DNA of 64,000 bases, from NCBI RefSeq assembly GCF_003248505.1, contig NZ_QFOA01000007.1, positions 34,094 to 98,093 on the forward strand. The letters run 5' to 3'. Source of the DNA: Sphingobium sp. (GTDB lineage Bacteria; Pseudomonadota; Alphaproteobacteria; Sphingomonadales; Sphingomonadaceae). The translations under genes and the position numbers were made by a program. The notes under the pieces were generated by a model. That model was not told where the DNA came from. It was given only the letters and a program-made list of their open reading frames with translations, and searched no databases. Of this stretch, positions 1-8,382 are shown in pieces (position 1 is the first letter of the stretch; the number at the start of each line of letters is the position of its first letter).

Positions 1-213
1 GTACTGCCGGTCATCGTCGACGAGGTGGGCGAACCGGACGAGGAAGACGGTTCGGTCGGCGCGACCGCGCGCAGCCAGGCCGATGCGCCGGAGATCGACG
101 GCAACGTCTTCCTGCGCGATGTCGGCGCGGGCCTGAAACAGGGCGACATGATCGACGTAGAGATCGAGGATGCGGACGAGCACGACCTTTATGGCGTGCC
201 CGTCGCGCCCTGA
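1..213 (+). CDS. rimO: Ribosomal protein S12 methylthiotransferase RimO (C-terminal end)
   Basis: These are the last 70 residues of RimO, a radical-SAM enzyme that methylthiolates a conserved aspartate of ribosomal protein S12. The frame is open from base 1, so the start lies outside the window. The visible part belongs to the C-terminal TRAM domain. The motif RSQADAPEIDG at visible residues 24-34 is typical of RimO, because the related enzyme MiaB lacks the APEIDG stretch. The acidic tail ends GVPVAP. The stop codon directly abuts the stop codon of the convergent minus-strand gene. The identification rests on the C-terminal motif only, because the radical-SAM core is not visible. Confidence 0.85.
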   Translation, partial: VLPVIVDEVGEPDEEDGSVGATARSQADAPEIDGNVFLRDVGAGLKQGDMIDVEIEDADEHDLYGVPVAP

Positions 214-1038
214 TCATCCGCCGACGAAGGCGTCCTGATATTCGGTCTTGATCGCCTTGCGCAGGGCAGCGTCGATGGGGACGACGACATCGTAGGCCCC
301 TTCCGAATAGGGCCCGGCATTATAGGGACCGACGACTACGGTGAAGCTGTCGACCAGCTTGCCGTCCTTCGACGTGGGGACAAGCACCTGCTCCATGGGA
401 TTGATGCAGGCGTCGAACGGGTCGTCGCTGGGCACGACCGGCGCTCCGCGCTTTTCGGCGCGCTGGCGGTCGAGTTCGGCGCAGAAGGGCTTGGTGATGG
501 CGTCCTTGAACGCCTGGGGCGAGGTCATCAGCGCCTTGACCGCCGTTTCGCGCTGACGCTCCTTGTCCCAGAGCAGCACGTCATAGCCGGTCATCCCGTG
601 CGCGCCGCCGGTATAGGCGTAGTTTTGCGACTGGAGCGCGAGGAAACGGGGCGTGTCGGCAGAGGCGGTCCAGATGATGCTGAGATCGTGCCCGCGGAAC
701 GGGAAGCCCGAGGATTTGGCTGCCGCGCTGTCCTCCTTCGCCATCTTGAGCGCGTCGGCCTTCGCGCTGTCCATCTGCCGGCGGAACTTGTCCACCAGCG
801 TCGGGATGGCGGCGGCGGAAGCGGGATAGGCGAAGGAAAATTCCAGGAATTCGCCCTTGTCCTCGACCTTGAACGCCTTGGCCGGGGGCGCGGGCGGCGG
901 GGTGCCGGTCATGCGTTCCGCCAGATGCCGCGCGGCGGCGTTGTCCGCCGCGTTGCCGGTGGGCGCGTCCTGCCTCTGCGAACAGGCCGCGACGCTCAGC
1001 GCCAGTGCGGCGGTCGCCGCGCACCCCGCCAGACGCAT
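214..1038 (-). CDS. RsiV-like DUF3298/DUF4163 lipoprotein
   Basis: A 274-residue predicted lipoprotein. Starting at 1038, it begins with a short positive segment, a hydrophobic stretch and the lipobox SVAAC (Cys19), so it is probably anchored to a membrane from the periplasmic side. Later motifs YTGGAHG and PYSEGAYDVVVP are the hallmarks of the DUF4163/DUF3298 fold found in the extracellular part of the B. subtilis anti-sigma factor RsiV. That protein binds lysozyme, but no sigma factor is adjacent here, so a lysozyme-sensing or inhibiting role is only a guess. An upstream in-frame start at 1062 exists. I prefer 1038 because it places the signal peptide at the N-terminus and its ATG overlaps the preceding stop (TGATG), which suggests translational coupling. 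Confidence 0.75.
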   Translation of the reverse strand: MRLAGCAATAALALSVAACSQRQDAPTGNAADNAAARHLAERMTGTPPPAPPAKAFKVEDKGEFLEFSFAYPASAAAIPTLVDKFRRQMDSAKADALKMAKEDSAAAKSSGFPFRGHDLSIIWTASADTPRFLALQSQNYAYTGGAHGMTGYDVLLWDKERQRETAVKALMTSPQAFKDAITKPFCAELDRQRAEKRGAPVVPSDDPFDACINPMEQVLVPTSKDGKLVDSFTVVVGPYNAGPYSEGAYDVVVPIDAALRKAIKTEYQDAFVGG

Positions 1039-1238
1039 CAGTGGGCCTGCGCCGCGCGGCAACGCTCGGCAATCGCCTTGCGCGCATAGTCGCTGTCGAG
1101 CGCGCGGCCCACATTGGACCAGCCCTCCGCGATCAGCGCCTGCTGCACCGCGTGGCTGTTATCGAACGCGCCGCTTTCCGCGAGCGCATAGGCGCGCGCG
1201 CGAGCGGCCTGAAGGCTACGATCGTCACCGGTCATCAT
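1038..1238 (-). CDS. Small conserved hypothetical protein (66 aa)
   Basis: A 66-residue charged, alanine-rich soluble protein with no recognised domain. It is predicted to be mostly helical and contains the stretch ALIAEGWSNVGRALDSDYAR. The start at 1238 is supported by AAGGAG seven bases upstream; the next codon is also ATG. Its stop overlaps the start of the RsiV-like lipoprotein gene, so the two are probably one transcript. I cannot assign a function. The good ribosome binding site and the coupled overlap are the main evidence that it is a real gene. Confidence 0.6.
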   Translation of the reverse strand: MMTGDDRSLQAARARAYALAESGAFDNSHAVQQALIAEGWSNVGRALDSDYARKAIAERCRAAQAH

Positions 1239-1380
1239 CGTCCATCTCCTTGGGTCTTATGGTTGCCAAGCTAGGACGGCGGGGCGCCGCGCGCAAAGGG
1301 AGATTTGGCTGTCCGTGCATCGCGCGAGACAAAAACTTTGCGCTTTCCACGGGCAGCCGCTTGCTCCTACACCCGTCGGC

Positions 1381-2778
1381 ATGATCGATCCCGCCGACCT
1401 GCTCAAAGCCGATAACCAGCAACCAGCCCATATGATCCACCTCGTCGATGCCACGCACCTCGACGCTTGGATCGGCGCTCAGCCGGACGGAGTGCGCGCG
1501 CTGGTCGCGGCGCAGAAATTCCGGGGCAAGGCGCATGAACATGCGATCCTGCCGGGCGACACGGCGGAGCATTGGGCGGTGGTCGCAGGCGTCGCGGATC
1601 GCGAAGCGCTCGGCCCATGGTGCCTCGCGCGGCTGGCCGAAACGCTGCCCGAGGGTGCGTATCGGCTGGCGGAAGGATCGCCCGGCGCGGCGGCGCTCGG
1701 CTGGCTGACGGGGCAATATCGGTTCGGGCGCTACCGCAAGGAGGATCACCCGGTCGGGCCGCGCGTGCTGCTGACCGGGGACGTCGCGCGGATCGACCCG
1801 ACCGTGCAGCTGGCGCGGGCGGTGGCGACGGTGCGCGACCTCGTCAACACGCCCGCCGCCGACATGGGGCCGCCCGATTTGCAGGCGGCGGTGGAAAAGC
1901 TGGCGGCCGCATTCGGCGCGACCGTCACAGTGACGCAGGGCGATGCGCTGGAGCAGGGCTATCCCATGATCCACGCCGTCGGGCGGGCCGCCGACCGGGC
2001 GTTCGCCCCGCGCCTCATCGAACTCCATTGGGGCGAGGACGACCATCCGCGCCTGGCCCTGGTCGGCAAGGGCATCTGTTTCGACAGCGGCGGGCTGGAC
2101 ATCAAGCCGTCCGCCGGGATGCGTCTCATGAAAAAGGACATGGGCGGCGCGGCCCATGCGCTGGCGCTGGCCCAGCTCGTCATGGCAGCGGGGCTGCCGG
2201 TGCAGCTCCACCTCGCCATCGCGGCGGCGGAAAATGCGATAAGCGGCAACGCCTTCCGCCCCGGCGACGTGCTGCACACGCGCAAGGGGATCACGGTCGA
2301 GATCGGCAATACCGATGCCGAAGGGCGGCTGGTGCTGGGCGACGCGCTGACCAAAGTGGGCGAGGATGCGCCCGACCTGGTGATCGATTTCGCGACGCTG
2401 ACCGGCGCGGCGCGCGTGGCGGTGGGGCCGGACCTGCCTGCCCTCTTCGCCAACGACGACGCGCTCGCGGCGCAGGTCGCGGCGGCGGGGACCGAAGTCG
2501 ACGACCCGACATGGCGGCTGCCGCTGTGGGACGGCTATGCCGAAATGCTGAAGTCCGACATCGCCGACATCAGCAATGCAGGCGAAGGCGGGTTCGCAGG
2601 CGCGATCACGGCGGCGCTGTTCCTGAAGCGCTTCGTGCCCGAAGGAACGCCCTGGTTGCACCTCGACACATTCGCATGGCGACCGACAGCGAAGCCGGGG
2701 CGGCCCAAGGGGGGCGAAGCGTTGGGGCTGAGGGCCGTTTTTAGATTGCTGCAGCAACGTTACGGCAGAAAAGGATAA
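1381..2778 (+). CDS. M17 family leucyl aminopeptidase
   Basis: A cytosolic aminopeptidase of 465 residues that removes N-terminal amino acids from peptides using two metal ions. The catalytic domain carries GKG-x-CFDSGG (Lys230 in GKG), the metal-binding MKKDMGGAA and the family signature NTDAEGRL at about residues 310-317, which supply the M17 metal ligands and the active-site lysine and arginine. The N-terminal domain is shorter than in E. coli PepA (503 aa), as in many alphaproteobacterial paralogues. The frame extends upstream to 1315, but homologues begin near the ATG at 1381; no strong ribosome binding site decides this. The gene is divergent from the lipoprotein pair, with about 140 bases between. 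Confidence 0.9.
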   Translation: MIDPADLLKADNQQPAHMIHLVDATHLDAWIGAQPDGVRALVAAQKFRGKAHEHAILPGDTAEHWAVVAGVADREALGPWCLARLAETLPEGAYRLAEGSPGAAALGWLTGQYRFGRYRKEDHPVGPRVLLTGDVARIDPTVQLARAVATVRDLVNTPAADMGPPDLQAAVEKLAAAFGATVTVTQGDALEQGYPMIHAVGRAADRAFAPRLIELHWGEDDHPRLALVGKGICFDSGGLDIKPSAGMRLMKKDMGGAAHALALAQLVMAAGLPVQLHLAIAAAENAISGNAFRPGDVLHTRKGITVEIGNTDAEGRLVLGDALTKVGEDAPDLVIDFATLTGAARVAVGPDLPALFANDDALAAQVAAAGTEVDDPTWRLPLWDGYAEMLKSDIADISNAGEGGFAGAITAALFLKRFVPEGTPWLHLDTFAWRPTAKPGRPKGGEALGLRAVFRLLQQRYGRKG

Positions 2779-2839
2779 GCAGTCGCAATACCGCCTGTCC
2801 GTTACGCAACCGGATTGGCAATGGCGCGTTAAGCCGCAC

Positions 2840-3238
2840 ATGAACGCGCAGACCGCTACCATCGAAATCGAGCGACCGGGCATCCAGCCTCTGGGCCAGT
2901 GGATGCGTACGCTGGTCGATTATGTCCGATCGGGCAAGCCCGACCTTACCAACCGGCAGATGGCCCTCATGATGACGGTCTATATCGGTTCCGGACCGCA
3001 CACCGTGCGTGGCCTGGCCGAGGAACTGCATGTATCCAAACCGGTCATCACCCGAGCGCTGAACAAGCTGTCGGCGCTCGGCTATCTTCGACGGGAAAGG
3101 GATGCGGCGGATCGCCGCAATATTTTCATCACCCGGACGAGCAAGGGGGCGGAATTCCTTGACGCCTTTCACCATTTCATCGCAGGAACCGCGCGCGATG
3201 AAAGGCAATCAAGACCCGCTGCGGACCGCTCCGCCTGA
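2840..3238 (+). CDS. MarR family transcriptional regulator
   Basis: A 132-residue winged-helix DNA-binding protein. The helix-turn-helix spans about residues 58-85 (VRGLAEELHVSKPVITRALNK) and is followed by the wing RRERDAADRRNIFI, a standard MarR pattern whose DxRR motif lies at the wing. MarR proteins act as dimers and usually repress a neighbouring gene, often in response to small aromatic ligands. The 3' end overlaps the next gene (NlpC/P60) by about 40 bases, and argC follows in turn, so the three are probably co-transcribed. The target and ligand cannot be read from the sequence. Confidence 0.85.
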   Translation: MNAQTATIEIERPGIQPLGQWMRTLVDYVRSGKPDLTNRQMALMMTVYIGSGPHTVRGLAEELHVSKPVITRALNKLSALGYLRRERDAADRRNIFITRTSKGAEFLDAFHHFIAGTARDERQSRPAADRSA

Positions 3239-4106
3239 AAGAACCCGTTTCCACCTCGATGGCCGGTCGGTAGCGCTCGACCGCCGGGTTCATGCGGCGC
3301 GCGGCGACCTTGCCGACCTGTCGCTCGCGGGCACGCTTTTCTCCGCCCATTATGCGCGCGCCGTCCCGCTGACCTGCGTCGCGGCAGGAACGCCGCTATT
3401 GTCCTCCACATCGCCCACCGCCGAAGCCGTCAGCGAATTGCTGCGCGGGGAAAGCTTTCACGCGCTCGACGTGACGACCGACTGGGCCTGGGGCTTTTGC
3501 GGTCATGACGGCTATGTGGGCTATGTGCGGCGCGAGGCGCTGGACGTGTGGGAGACGACGACCCACCGCGTGACCGCGCAGACCGCGCCGCTGTTCCGCG
3601 CGCCCGATATCAAGGCGCCCGTCGCCGACTACTGGCCGCGCGGTGCGCAGGTATCGGGCGAAGCGGAGGGCGATTTCCTCGCCTGCGCCGAAGGATGGCT
3701 GCACATGCGGCATATCGCGCCGGTCGATAGCATCGCAAAGGACTGGGTAGCGGTGGCGCAATCCTATGGCGGGATGCCCTATGTCTGGGGCGGGCGCGGG
3801 CATCGCGGCATCGATTGCTCCGGCCTCGTGCAGGTCGCGCTGGCAAGCGCGGGCATCGCCGCGCCGCGCGACACCGACCTGCAATGCGAAGGGATCGGAT
3901 CGCCCATCGACAGCGAAGCCGGGTTGCAGCGGGGCGACATCCTGTTCTTCCCCGGCCATGTCGGAATCATGATCGACGGCGCGACGCTGCTCCACGCCAA
4001 CGCGCACTGGATGGCGGTGGTCGAGGAATCTCTGGCCGACGTCGTCGCGCGACTGGCGGGCACCCATGCGCAACCGGTCATTGCGCGGCGGAGGATAGGC
4101 GCATGA
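3198..4106 (+). CDS. NlpC/P60 family cell-wall hydrolase with SH3-like N-terminal domains
   Basis: A 302-residue C40 peptidase that would cleave peptide stems of peptidoglycan. Residues of roughly 30-170 resemble bacterial SH3-type domains that bind the wall. The C-terminal catalytic domain has the nucleophile motif GIDCSGLVQ (Cys207) and the histidine motif FFPGHVGIM (His254), with a further His near 266. There is no obvious signal peptide from this start. This is common for the alphaproteobacterial family and leaves its route to the wall unclear. The start at 3198 is the only ATG in a suitable position and lies inside the marR gene. The stop overlaps argC as ATGA. Confidence 0.88.
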   Translation: MKGNQDPLRTAPPERTRFHLDGRSVALDRRVHAARGDLADLSLAGTLFSAHYARAVPLTCVAAGTPLLSSTSPTAEAVSELLRGESFHALDVTTDWAWGFCGHDGYVGYVRREALDVWETTTHRVTAQTAPLFRAPDIKAPVADYWPRGAQVSGEAEGDFLACAEGWLHMRHIAPVDSIAKDWVAVAQSYGGMPYVWGGRGHRGIDCSGLVQVALASAGIAAPRDTDLQCEGIGSPIDSEAGLQRGDILFFPGHVGIMIDGATLLHANAHWMAVVEESLADVVARLAGTHAQPVIARRRIGA

Positions 4107-5047
4107 CGACGAAGGTCTTTATCGACGGCGGGCACGGAACCACCGGCATCGAAATTGCCGAGCGGCTGGCGGGGCGGCCCGAACTGTCGATCATCACCGT
4201 GCCGCAGGAGCGCCGCCGCGATGCGGGCGCGCGGGCCGAAGCGCTCAACGGCGCGAATATCGTCATCCTGTGCCTGCCCGACGATGCCGCGCGGGAAGCC
4301 GTGGCGCTGATCGACAACGGCACCACGCGGGTGATCGACGCATCCACCGCACATCGGGTAAGCGAGGGGTGGACCTATGGCTTTCCCGAACTGGAGCCGG
4401 GCCATCGCGAACGGCTGGCGCAGAGCCGCCTCGTCGCCAATCCGGGCTGTTGGCCCACCGGTTTCCTGGCGCTGGTGCGCCCGCTGGTGATGGCGGGCCT
4501 GCTGCCCGAAGACCTGCCGGTGACGGTATCCGGCGCATCGGGCTATTCGGGCGGCGGCAAGGCGATGATCGCCGATTATGAAGCGGTCGACGCCGATGCC
4601 AGCGCGTTTCGCCCCTATGGCCTGACGCTGGCTCACAAGCATCTGCCCGAAATGCAGCGTCATTCGGGCCTTGCCCATGCGCCGATCTTCGCCCCTGCGG
4701 TCGCGAACACGTATCGCGGGATGATCGTCGAAGTGCCGCTGCACCTCCACGCCCTGCCCGGCGCGCCTTCGGTCGAACAGGTGCATGACGCGCTGGCGGC
4801 GGCCTATGCCGGGTCGCCCATAGTTGCGGTCGCCCCGATGGAGGATAGCGCCGCAATGACCGGCGTCGCCATCGAGCATGTCGGCGCGACCGACCGGCTG
4901 GAGCTTTTCGTGTTCGGCAACGCGCAGAGCGGCCAGGTGCGGCTGGTGGCGGCGCTCGACAATCTGGGCAAGGGCGCGGCGGGCGCGGCGGTACAGAACC
5001 TCAACATTCTGGCGGGATTGCCGGAGACGGCGGGACTGCGCCTGTAG
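4103..5047 (+). CDS. argC: N-acetyl-gamma-glutamyl-phosphate reductase (short form)
   Basis: A 314-residue enzyme of arginine biosynthesis. It reduces N-acetyl-glutamyl-5-phosphate to the semialdehyde with NADPH. The N-terminus FIDGGHGTTG is the dinucleotide-binding loop. The catalytic cysteine is Cys116 in NPGCWPTGF, and GASGYSGGGK follows as in the family. The length matches the shorter form of ArgC (about 310 aa) rather than the common form of about 345 aa. The start overlaps the stop of the NlpC/P60 gene (ATGA), so translation is coupled. A biosynthetic enzyme in the same transcript as a wall hydrolase is unusual. Confidence 0.92.
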   Translation: MTTKVFIDGGHGTTGIEIAERLAGRPELSIITVPQERRRDAGARAEALNGANIVILCLPDDAAREAVALIDNGTTRVIDASTAHRVSEGWTYGFPELEPGHRERLAQSRLVANPGCWPTGFLALVRPLVMAGLLPEDLPVTVSGASGYSGGGKAMIADYEAVDADASAFRPYGLTLAHKHLPEMQRHSGLAHAPIFAPAVANTYRGMIVEVPLHLHALPGAPSVEQVHDALAAAYAGSPIVAVAPMEDSAAMTGVAIEHVGATDRLELFVFGNAQSGQVRLVAALDNLGKGAAGAAVQNLNILAGLPETAGLRL

Positions 5048-5101
5048 CGCGCCGGGCGGTGGGATTGGCTGCAAAGCCTGTCCGGTGCTAAGGCTGGCGC
5101 G

Positions 5102-5443
5102 ATGATCGTCGCCGTCCTCTCCGCCCTGTTCGTCCTGACGATAGCCGGCCTCGCGGTGCGCGCCAACCGGCGCCTGCGCCATCACGACAGCCTGCCGATG
5201 CAATGGTCGCTCGGCGGCGAGGTCAACTGGACCGCGCCGCGCGCCGTGGCGCTCAGCTTGATGCCGGTGCTGGCGGCCGGGATGATGGGGTTCGTCACGG
5301 TCATGGCGCTGACGATGGGGCCAAGGCCGGGGCAGGAGAATCAGGTGCTGCCTGTCACCGTCCTCATCGGCACGATGCTGGTCGCGGCGCAATGGCTTCA
5401 CCTGTGGCTGATCGGGAAGACGTGGGACAAGACCGACGACTAA
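5102..5443 (+). CDS. Small integral membrane protein, DUF1648-like
   Basis: A 113-residue protein with three predicted transmembrane segments (about residues 2-18, 49-70 and 84-104). The loop LPMQWSLGGEVNW resembles the LPxxWxxxGxxx motif of DUF1648, a domain found in small membrane proteins and at the N-terminus of SdpI-like immunity proteins. The SdpI portion itself is absent. It lies 54 bases after argC on the same strand. I can say only that it is membrane-embedded. Confidence 0.65.
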   Translation: MIVAVLSALFVLTIAGLAVRANRRLRHHDSLPMQWSLGGEVNWTAPRAVALSLMPVLAAGMMGFVTVMALTMGPRPGQENQVLPVTVLIGTMLVAAQWLHLWLIGKTWDKTDD

Positions 5444-5464
5444 CGTCGGGCGCGTGCCCACCGA

Positions 5465-5674
5465 TCAATGCACCGTGCCGACCGCTTCCCGGCACGCGAG
5501 CACGACGATCAGACGCTCGATCTGGCGCCAGTGGCAGAAGGTGATGTGGTTGCCGAGGTCGAGGCTTTTGTCCGCACGGGCCGCCGCCTCGTAACCCGCA
5601 TTGGCACCGAATTGTGCCATGAGATCGGCAGCGTCCTCGAAGCTGCGGCGATCCGCGACATAAGGCAAATACAT
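5465..5674 (-). CDS. Conserved hypothetical protein (69 aa)
   Basis: A 69-residue soluble protein beginning MYLPYVADRRSF, with a later conserved-looking block GNHITFCHWRQIERLI. I recognise this pattern as a small protein widespread in sphingomonads, but no function is known to me. One cysteine and several histidines sit together (HITFCHW), which could bind a metal or react, though this is speculation. The frame extends ten codons upstream to 5704, but the ATG at 5674 matches the usual N-terminus. The stop lies 21 bases from the stop of the convergent membrane-protein gene. Confidence 0.65.
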   Translation of the reverse strand: MYLPYVADRRSFEDAADLMAQFGANAGYEAAARADKSLDLGNHITFCHWRQIERLIVVLACREAVGTVH

Positions 5675-5906
5675 GCAAACCCCGCTCTCGTGGCGTCGCC
5701 CCACCGCGACCCTGCCAGCGCCGCACCTGCATCAATTTTCATGCCAGATCAAGCGTTTGGCGGCCAAAGCCGGATACGAAAGTGAAGGCGCGGTTAGCCA
5801 TGTCCCGCGCAGGGACGCACTGTCCTGCATCGGGACCGCCCGTCCCGCTCCGGCACGGCGCGCAAGCCCCTTGCGCGCGCGCGGGGCGGCGTGGCAAGGC
5901 CGCAGC

Positions 5907-6083
5907 ATGAAGGGCAAAGACAGCAAGAATCCCACCGGCGCGGGCGCGATCATCGCGCTGTCGATCATCGCGGGCACCATCGTCGGCGGCCTGATGGGAC
6001 AACCGAGCATCGGCCTGTTGACCGGCACTGCGCTGGGCGTGGCCATCGCCGTGCTGCTGTGGTTGCGCGAACGCAACGGGTAG
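5907..6083 (+). CDS. Small membrane protein (58 aa)
   Basis: A 58-residue protein with a short polar N-terminus (MKGKDSKNPTGAG) and two hydrophobic segments separated by a glycine-proline turn (residues about 14-30 and 36-54), ending in charged residues RERNG. It looks like a helical hairpin in the inner membrane, perhaps glycine-zipper-like. The longer frame starting at 5673 is judged not to be coding because its added part is compositionally unlike a protein N-terminus. The gene lies 48 bases upstream of the sorbosone-dehydrogenase-like gene on the same strand. Function is unknown. Confidence 0.55.
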   Translation: MKGKDSKNPTGAGAIIALSIIAGTIVGGLMGQPSIGLLTGTALGVAIAVLLWLRERNG

Positions 6084-6131
6084 CGCGCGCTGCCGCTTGC
6101 CGCGTGCCCCCGCGACGCATAGATAGGCGGC

Positions 6132-7457
6132 ATGAAGAAGCATTTCATCGCCCTGCCGCTCATTGCGATCGCCCTTGCCGGGGGCGCTTTCCTCTATCTG
6201 GCGCAGGGCGACACCGCCCAGTTGCCGCCGGGCGCGGACACGGGGCCGGAGCCGGTGTTCACCGCGCCGCGCAGCGAGATGCTGCCCACGGTCAACATCG
6301 CCGAGGTAAAGCCATGGGGTGCGAACGCCAAACCGGTAGCGGCCAAGGGGCTGACCGTCGCCCGCTTTGCCGACGGGCTGGCGCATCCGCGCGCGATGCT
6401 GAAACTGCCCAACGGCGATATCCTCGTCGCCGAAACGAACAGCCCGCCCCGGCCCGAAAAGGGTATCGTCGACCGGGTGATGGCCTATTTCATGAAGAAG
6501 GCGGGCGCAGGCGTGCCGTCAGCCAATCGCATCACGCTGCTGCGCGATGCCGATGGCGACGGCCGGGCGGAGGTGAAGAGCGTGTTCCTCACCGGACTGC
6601 GCTCTCCTTACGGCATGGCTCTGATCGGCGATACGCTCTACGTCGCGAACACCGATTCGCTGATGGCCTTCCCCTATAAGGAGGGCGAGACGAAGATTGA
6701 GGGCAAGGGCCGCAAGATCATCGACCTGCCCGCGCAGGGACCCAATTATCACTGGACCAAGAGCCTCGCGGCCAGCCCCGAGGGGCTGCTCTATGTCGGG
6801 GTCGGATCGAACAGCAACATCGCCGAAAACGGGCTGGAGATGGAGCGCGGGCGCGCCCTGGTGCTGGAAGTCAATCCGAAGACGGGGTATAAACGCATCT
6901 TCGCATCCGGGCTGCGCAATCCCGTCGGCCTTGCCTTCGAACCCAAGAGCGGCGCGTTGTGGGGCGTGGTCAACGAACGCGACATGCTGGGCGGCGACCT
7001 CGTCCCCGACTATCTGACGCGGGTGGAGTTCGGCGCGTTCTATGGATGGCCGTGGAATTACTGGGGCGGTTACGAGGATCGCCGGGTCCAGCCGCAGCGC
7101 CCCGAAATCCGCGAATATACCAAGCGGCCCGACTATGCGCTGGGCAACCATGTCGCCGCGCTGGGCCTTGCCTTCACCGACAAGGTGCAGTTGGGCGCGC
7201 CCTACACCGACGGTGCGTTCGTCGGCCTGCACGGCAGCTGGAACCGCAAGCCCGCGGCGGGATACAAGGTCGTCTATGTCGGCTTTACCGATGGCGAGAC
7301 CGGGAAGGCGAAGCCCGTCGACATCCTGACCGGCTTCCTCGACAAGGACGGCAACGCGCAGGGACGCCCGGTCGACGTAACCGGCGACGCGAAGGGCGCG
7401 CTGCTGGTCAGCGACGATGTGGGCAACACGATCTGGCGCGTGACGAAAGCGCGTTAG
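6132..7457 (+). CDS. PQQ-dependent sugar dehydrogenase / L-sorbosone dehydrogenase-like beta-propeller
   Basis: A 441-residue exported protein with an N-terminal hydrophobic segment (about residues 7-24) that is either a signal peptide or an anchor. The body matches the soluble glucose/sorbosone dehydrogenase propeller family: ASGLRNPVGLAFEP, a block NERDMLGGDLVPDYLT and HGSWNRKPAAGYKV near the C-terminus. Family members oxidise aldoses or sorbosone with PQQ or a related cofactor in the periplasm, though many relatives have no proven substrate. No PQQ synthesis gene lies in the window. The stop overlaps the stop of the convergent DUF815 gene by 4 bases. Confidence 0.8.
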   Translation: MKKHFIALPLIAIALAGGAFLYLAQGDTAQLPPGADTGPEPVFTAPRSEMLPTVNIAEVKPWGANAKPVAAKGLTVARFADGLAHPRAMLKLPNGDILVAETNSPPRPEKGIVDRVMAYFMKKAGAGVPSANRITLLRDADGDGRAEVKSVFLTGLRSPYGMALIGDTLYVANTDSLMAFPYKEGETKIEGKGRKIIDLPAQGPNYHWTKSLAASPEGLLYVGVGSNSNIAENGLEMERGRALVLEVNPKTGYKRIFASGLRNPVGLAFEPKSGALWGVVNERDMLGGDLVPDYLTRVEFGAFYGWPWNYWGGYEDRRVQPQRPEIREYTKRPDYALGNHVAALGLAFTDKVQLGAPYTDGAFVGLHGSWNRKPAAGYKVVYVGFTDGETGKAKPVDILTGFLDKDGNAQGRPVDVTGDAKGALLVSDDVGNTIWRVTKAR

Positions 7458-8272
7458 ACCGAAAGGCCGTTCCGCCCCGCCAGTTCGACCACATATTGCC
7501 ACGCGACGCGGCCCGAGCGGCTGCCCCGCTGCGTCGCCCATCGGATCGCCTCGAGCGGATCGAAGGCAAGACCGAGGCGGTCGGCATAGCCGCGCACGAT
7601 GGCGACATAGGCGTCCTGGTCGATGGCGTGGAAGCCGAGGCTGAGGCCGAAGCGGTCGGACAGCGCCATCTTGTCGTCGATTACATCGCGCGGATTGATG
7701 GGATCGTCCTGTTCGGCCAGATTCCGGGGGACGATGTGACGGCGGTTGGACGTGACGTAGAGCCGGACATTGGCCGGACGCGCCGCCGTGCCGCCCTGAA
7801 GCAGCGAACGGAGCGCGCGCGCCTGCCCCCCGCCCTCCCCGTCGAAACCGAGATCGTCGAGGAAGAGGATGAAAGGCCGCGCGGTGGTGCGCAGCAGGGT
7901 GAAGAGCGCGGGCAGGCTGGCGAGTTCGTCGATCGCGCACTGCATCAGCGCGATGTCCTGCCCCTGCCCCTGCACATGGCCGACGACCGCCGCCACCGCC
8001 GCCGACTTGCCCGTGCCCCGCGCCCCCCACAGCAGCGCGTCATGGGCGGCGTGGCCCGCGGCATGGCGGCGGGTGTTGTCCAGCAGCGCCTGTTTCTGCG
8101 CGTCGATGCCCGACAGCAGCGCATAGTCGACCGGCGCGAACGGATCGACCGCACGCACGCTGCGCCCGTCCCAGACATAGGCGGGCGCGGCGGCAAGATC
8201 GGCGGGCGCAGGCGGGGGCGGCGCGATACGGTCCAGAGCGTCTGCGATGCGGGCGAGAAGAGCGTCGGTCAT
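7454..8272 (-). CDS. DUF815 family AAA-type ATPase
   Basis: A 272-residue P-loop ATPase. The Walker A motif is GARGTGKS, the Walker B-like segment is ILFLDDLGFD, and the arginine-rich end (TQRGSRSGRVAWQYV) matches DUF815. This family is widespread in proteobacteria and has no firmly established role. The start at 8272 (MTDALLAR) is chosen over an upstream in-frame GTG or ATG because homologues start with this amphipathic helix. The gene is convergent with the sugar dehydrogenase gene and divergent from the tsaC/sua5 gene about 110 bases away. Confidence 0.85.
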   Translation of the reverse strand: MTDALLARIADALDRIAPPPPAPADLAAAPAYVWDGRSVRAVDPFAPVDYALLSGIDAQKQALLDNTRRHAAGHAAHDALLWGARGTGKSAAVAAVVGHVQGQGQDIALMQCAIDELASLPALFTLLRTTARPFILFLDDLGFDGEGGGQARALRSLLQGGTAARPANVRLYVTSNRRHIVPRNLAEQDDPINPRDVIDDKMALSDRFGLSLGFHAIDQDAYVAIVRGYADRLGLAFDPLEAIRWATQRGSRSGRVAWQYVVELAGRNGLSV

Positions 8273-8382
8273 GGCAAAGGGGCTTAGGGCCGCCGCCCGG
8301 CCCCGGCAAGGTCGCACGCCTGTCACGGTCGTGACGCAATGCACTTTTACTGCGGACGACCGGGGGCTATATCGCGAGGATC

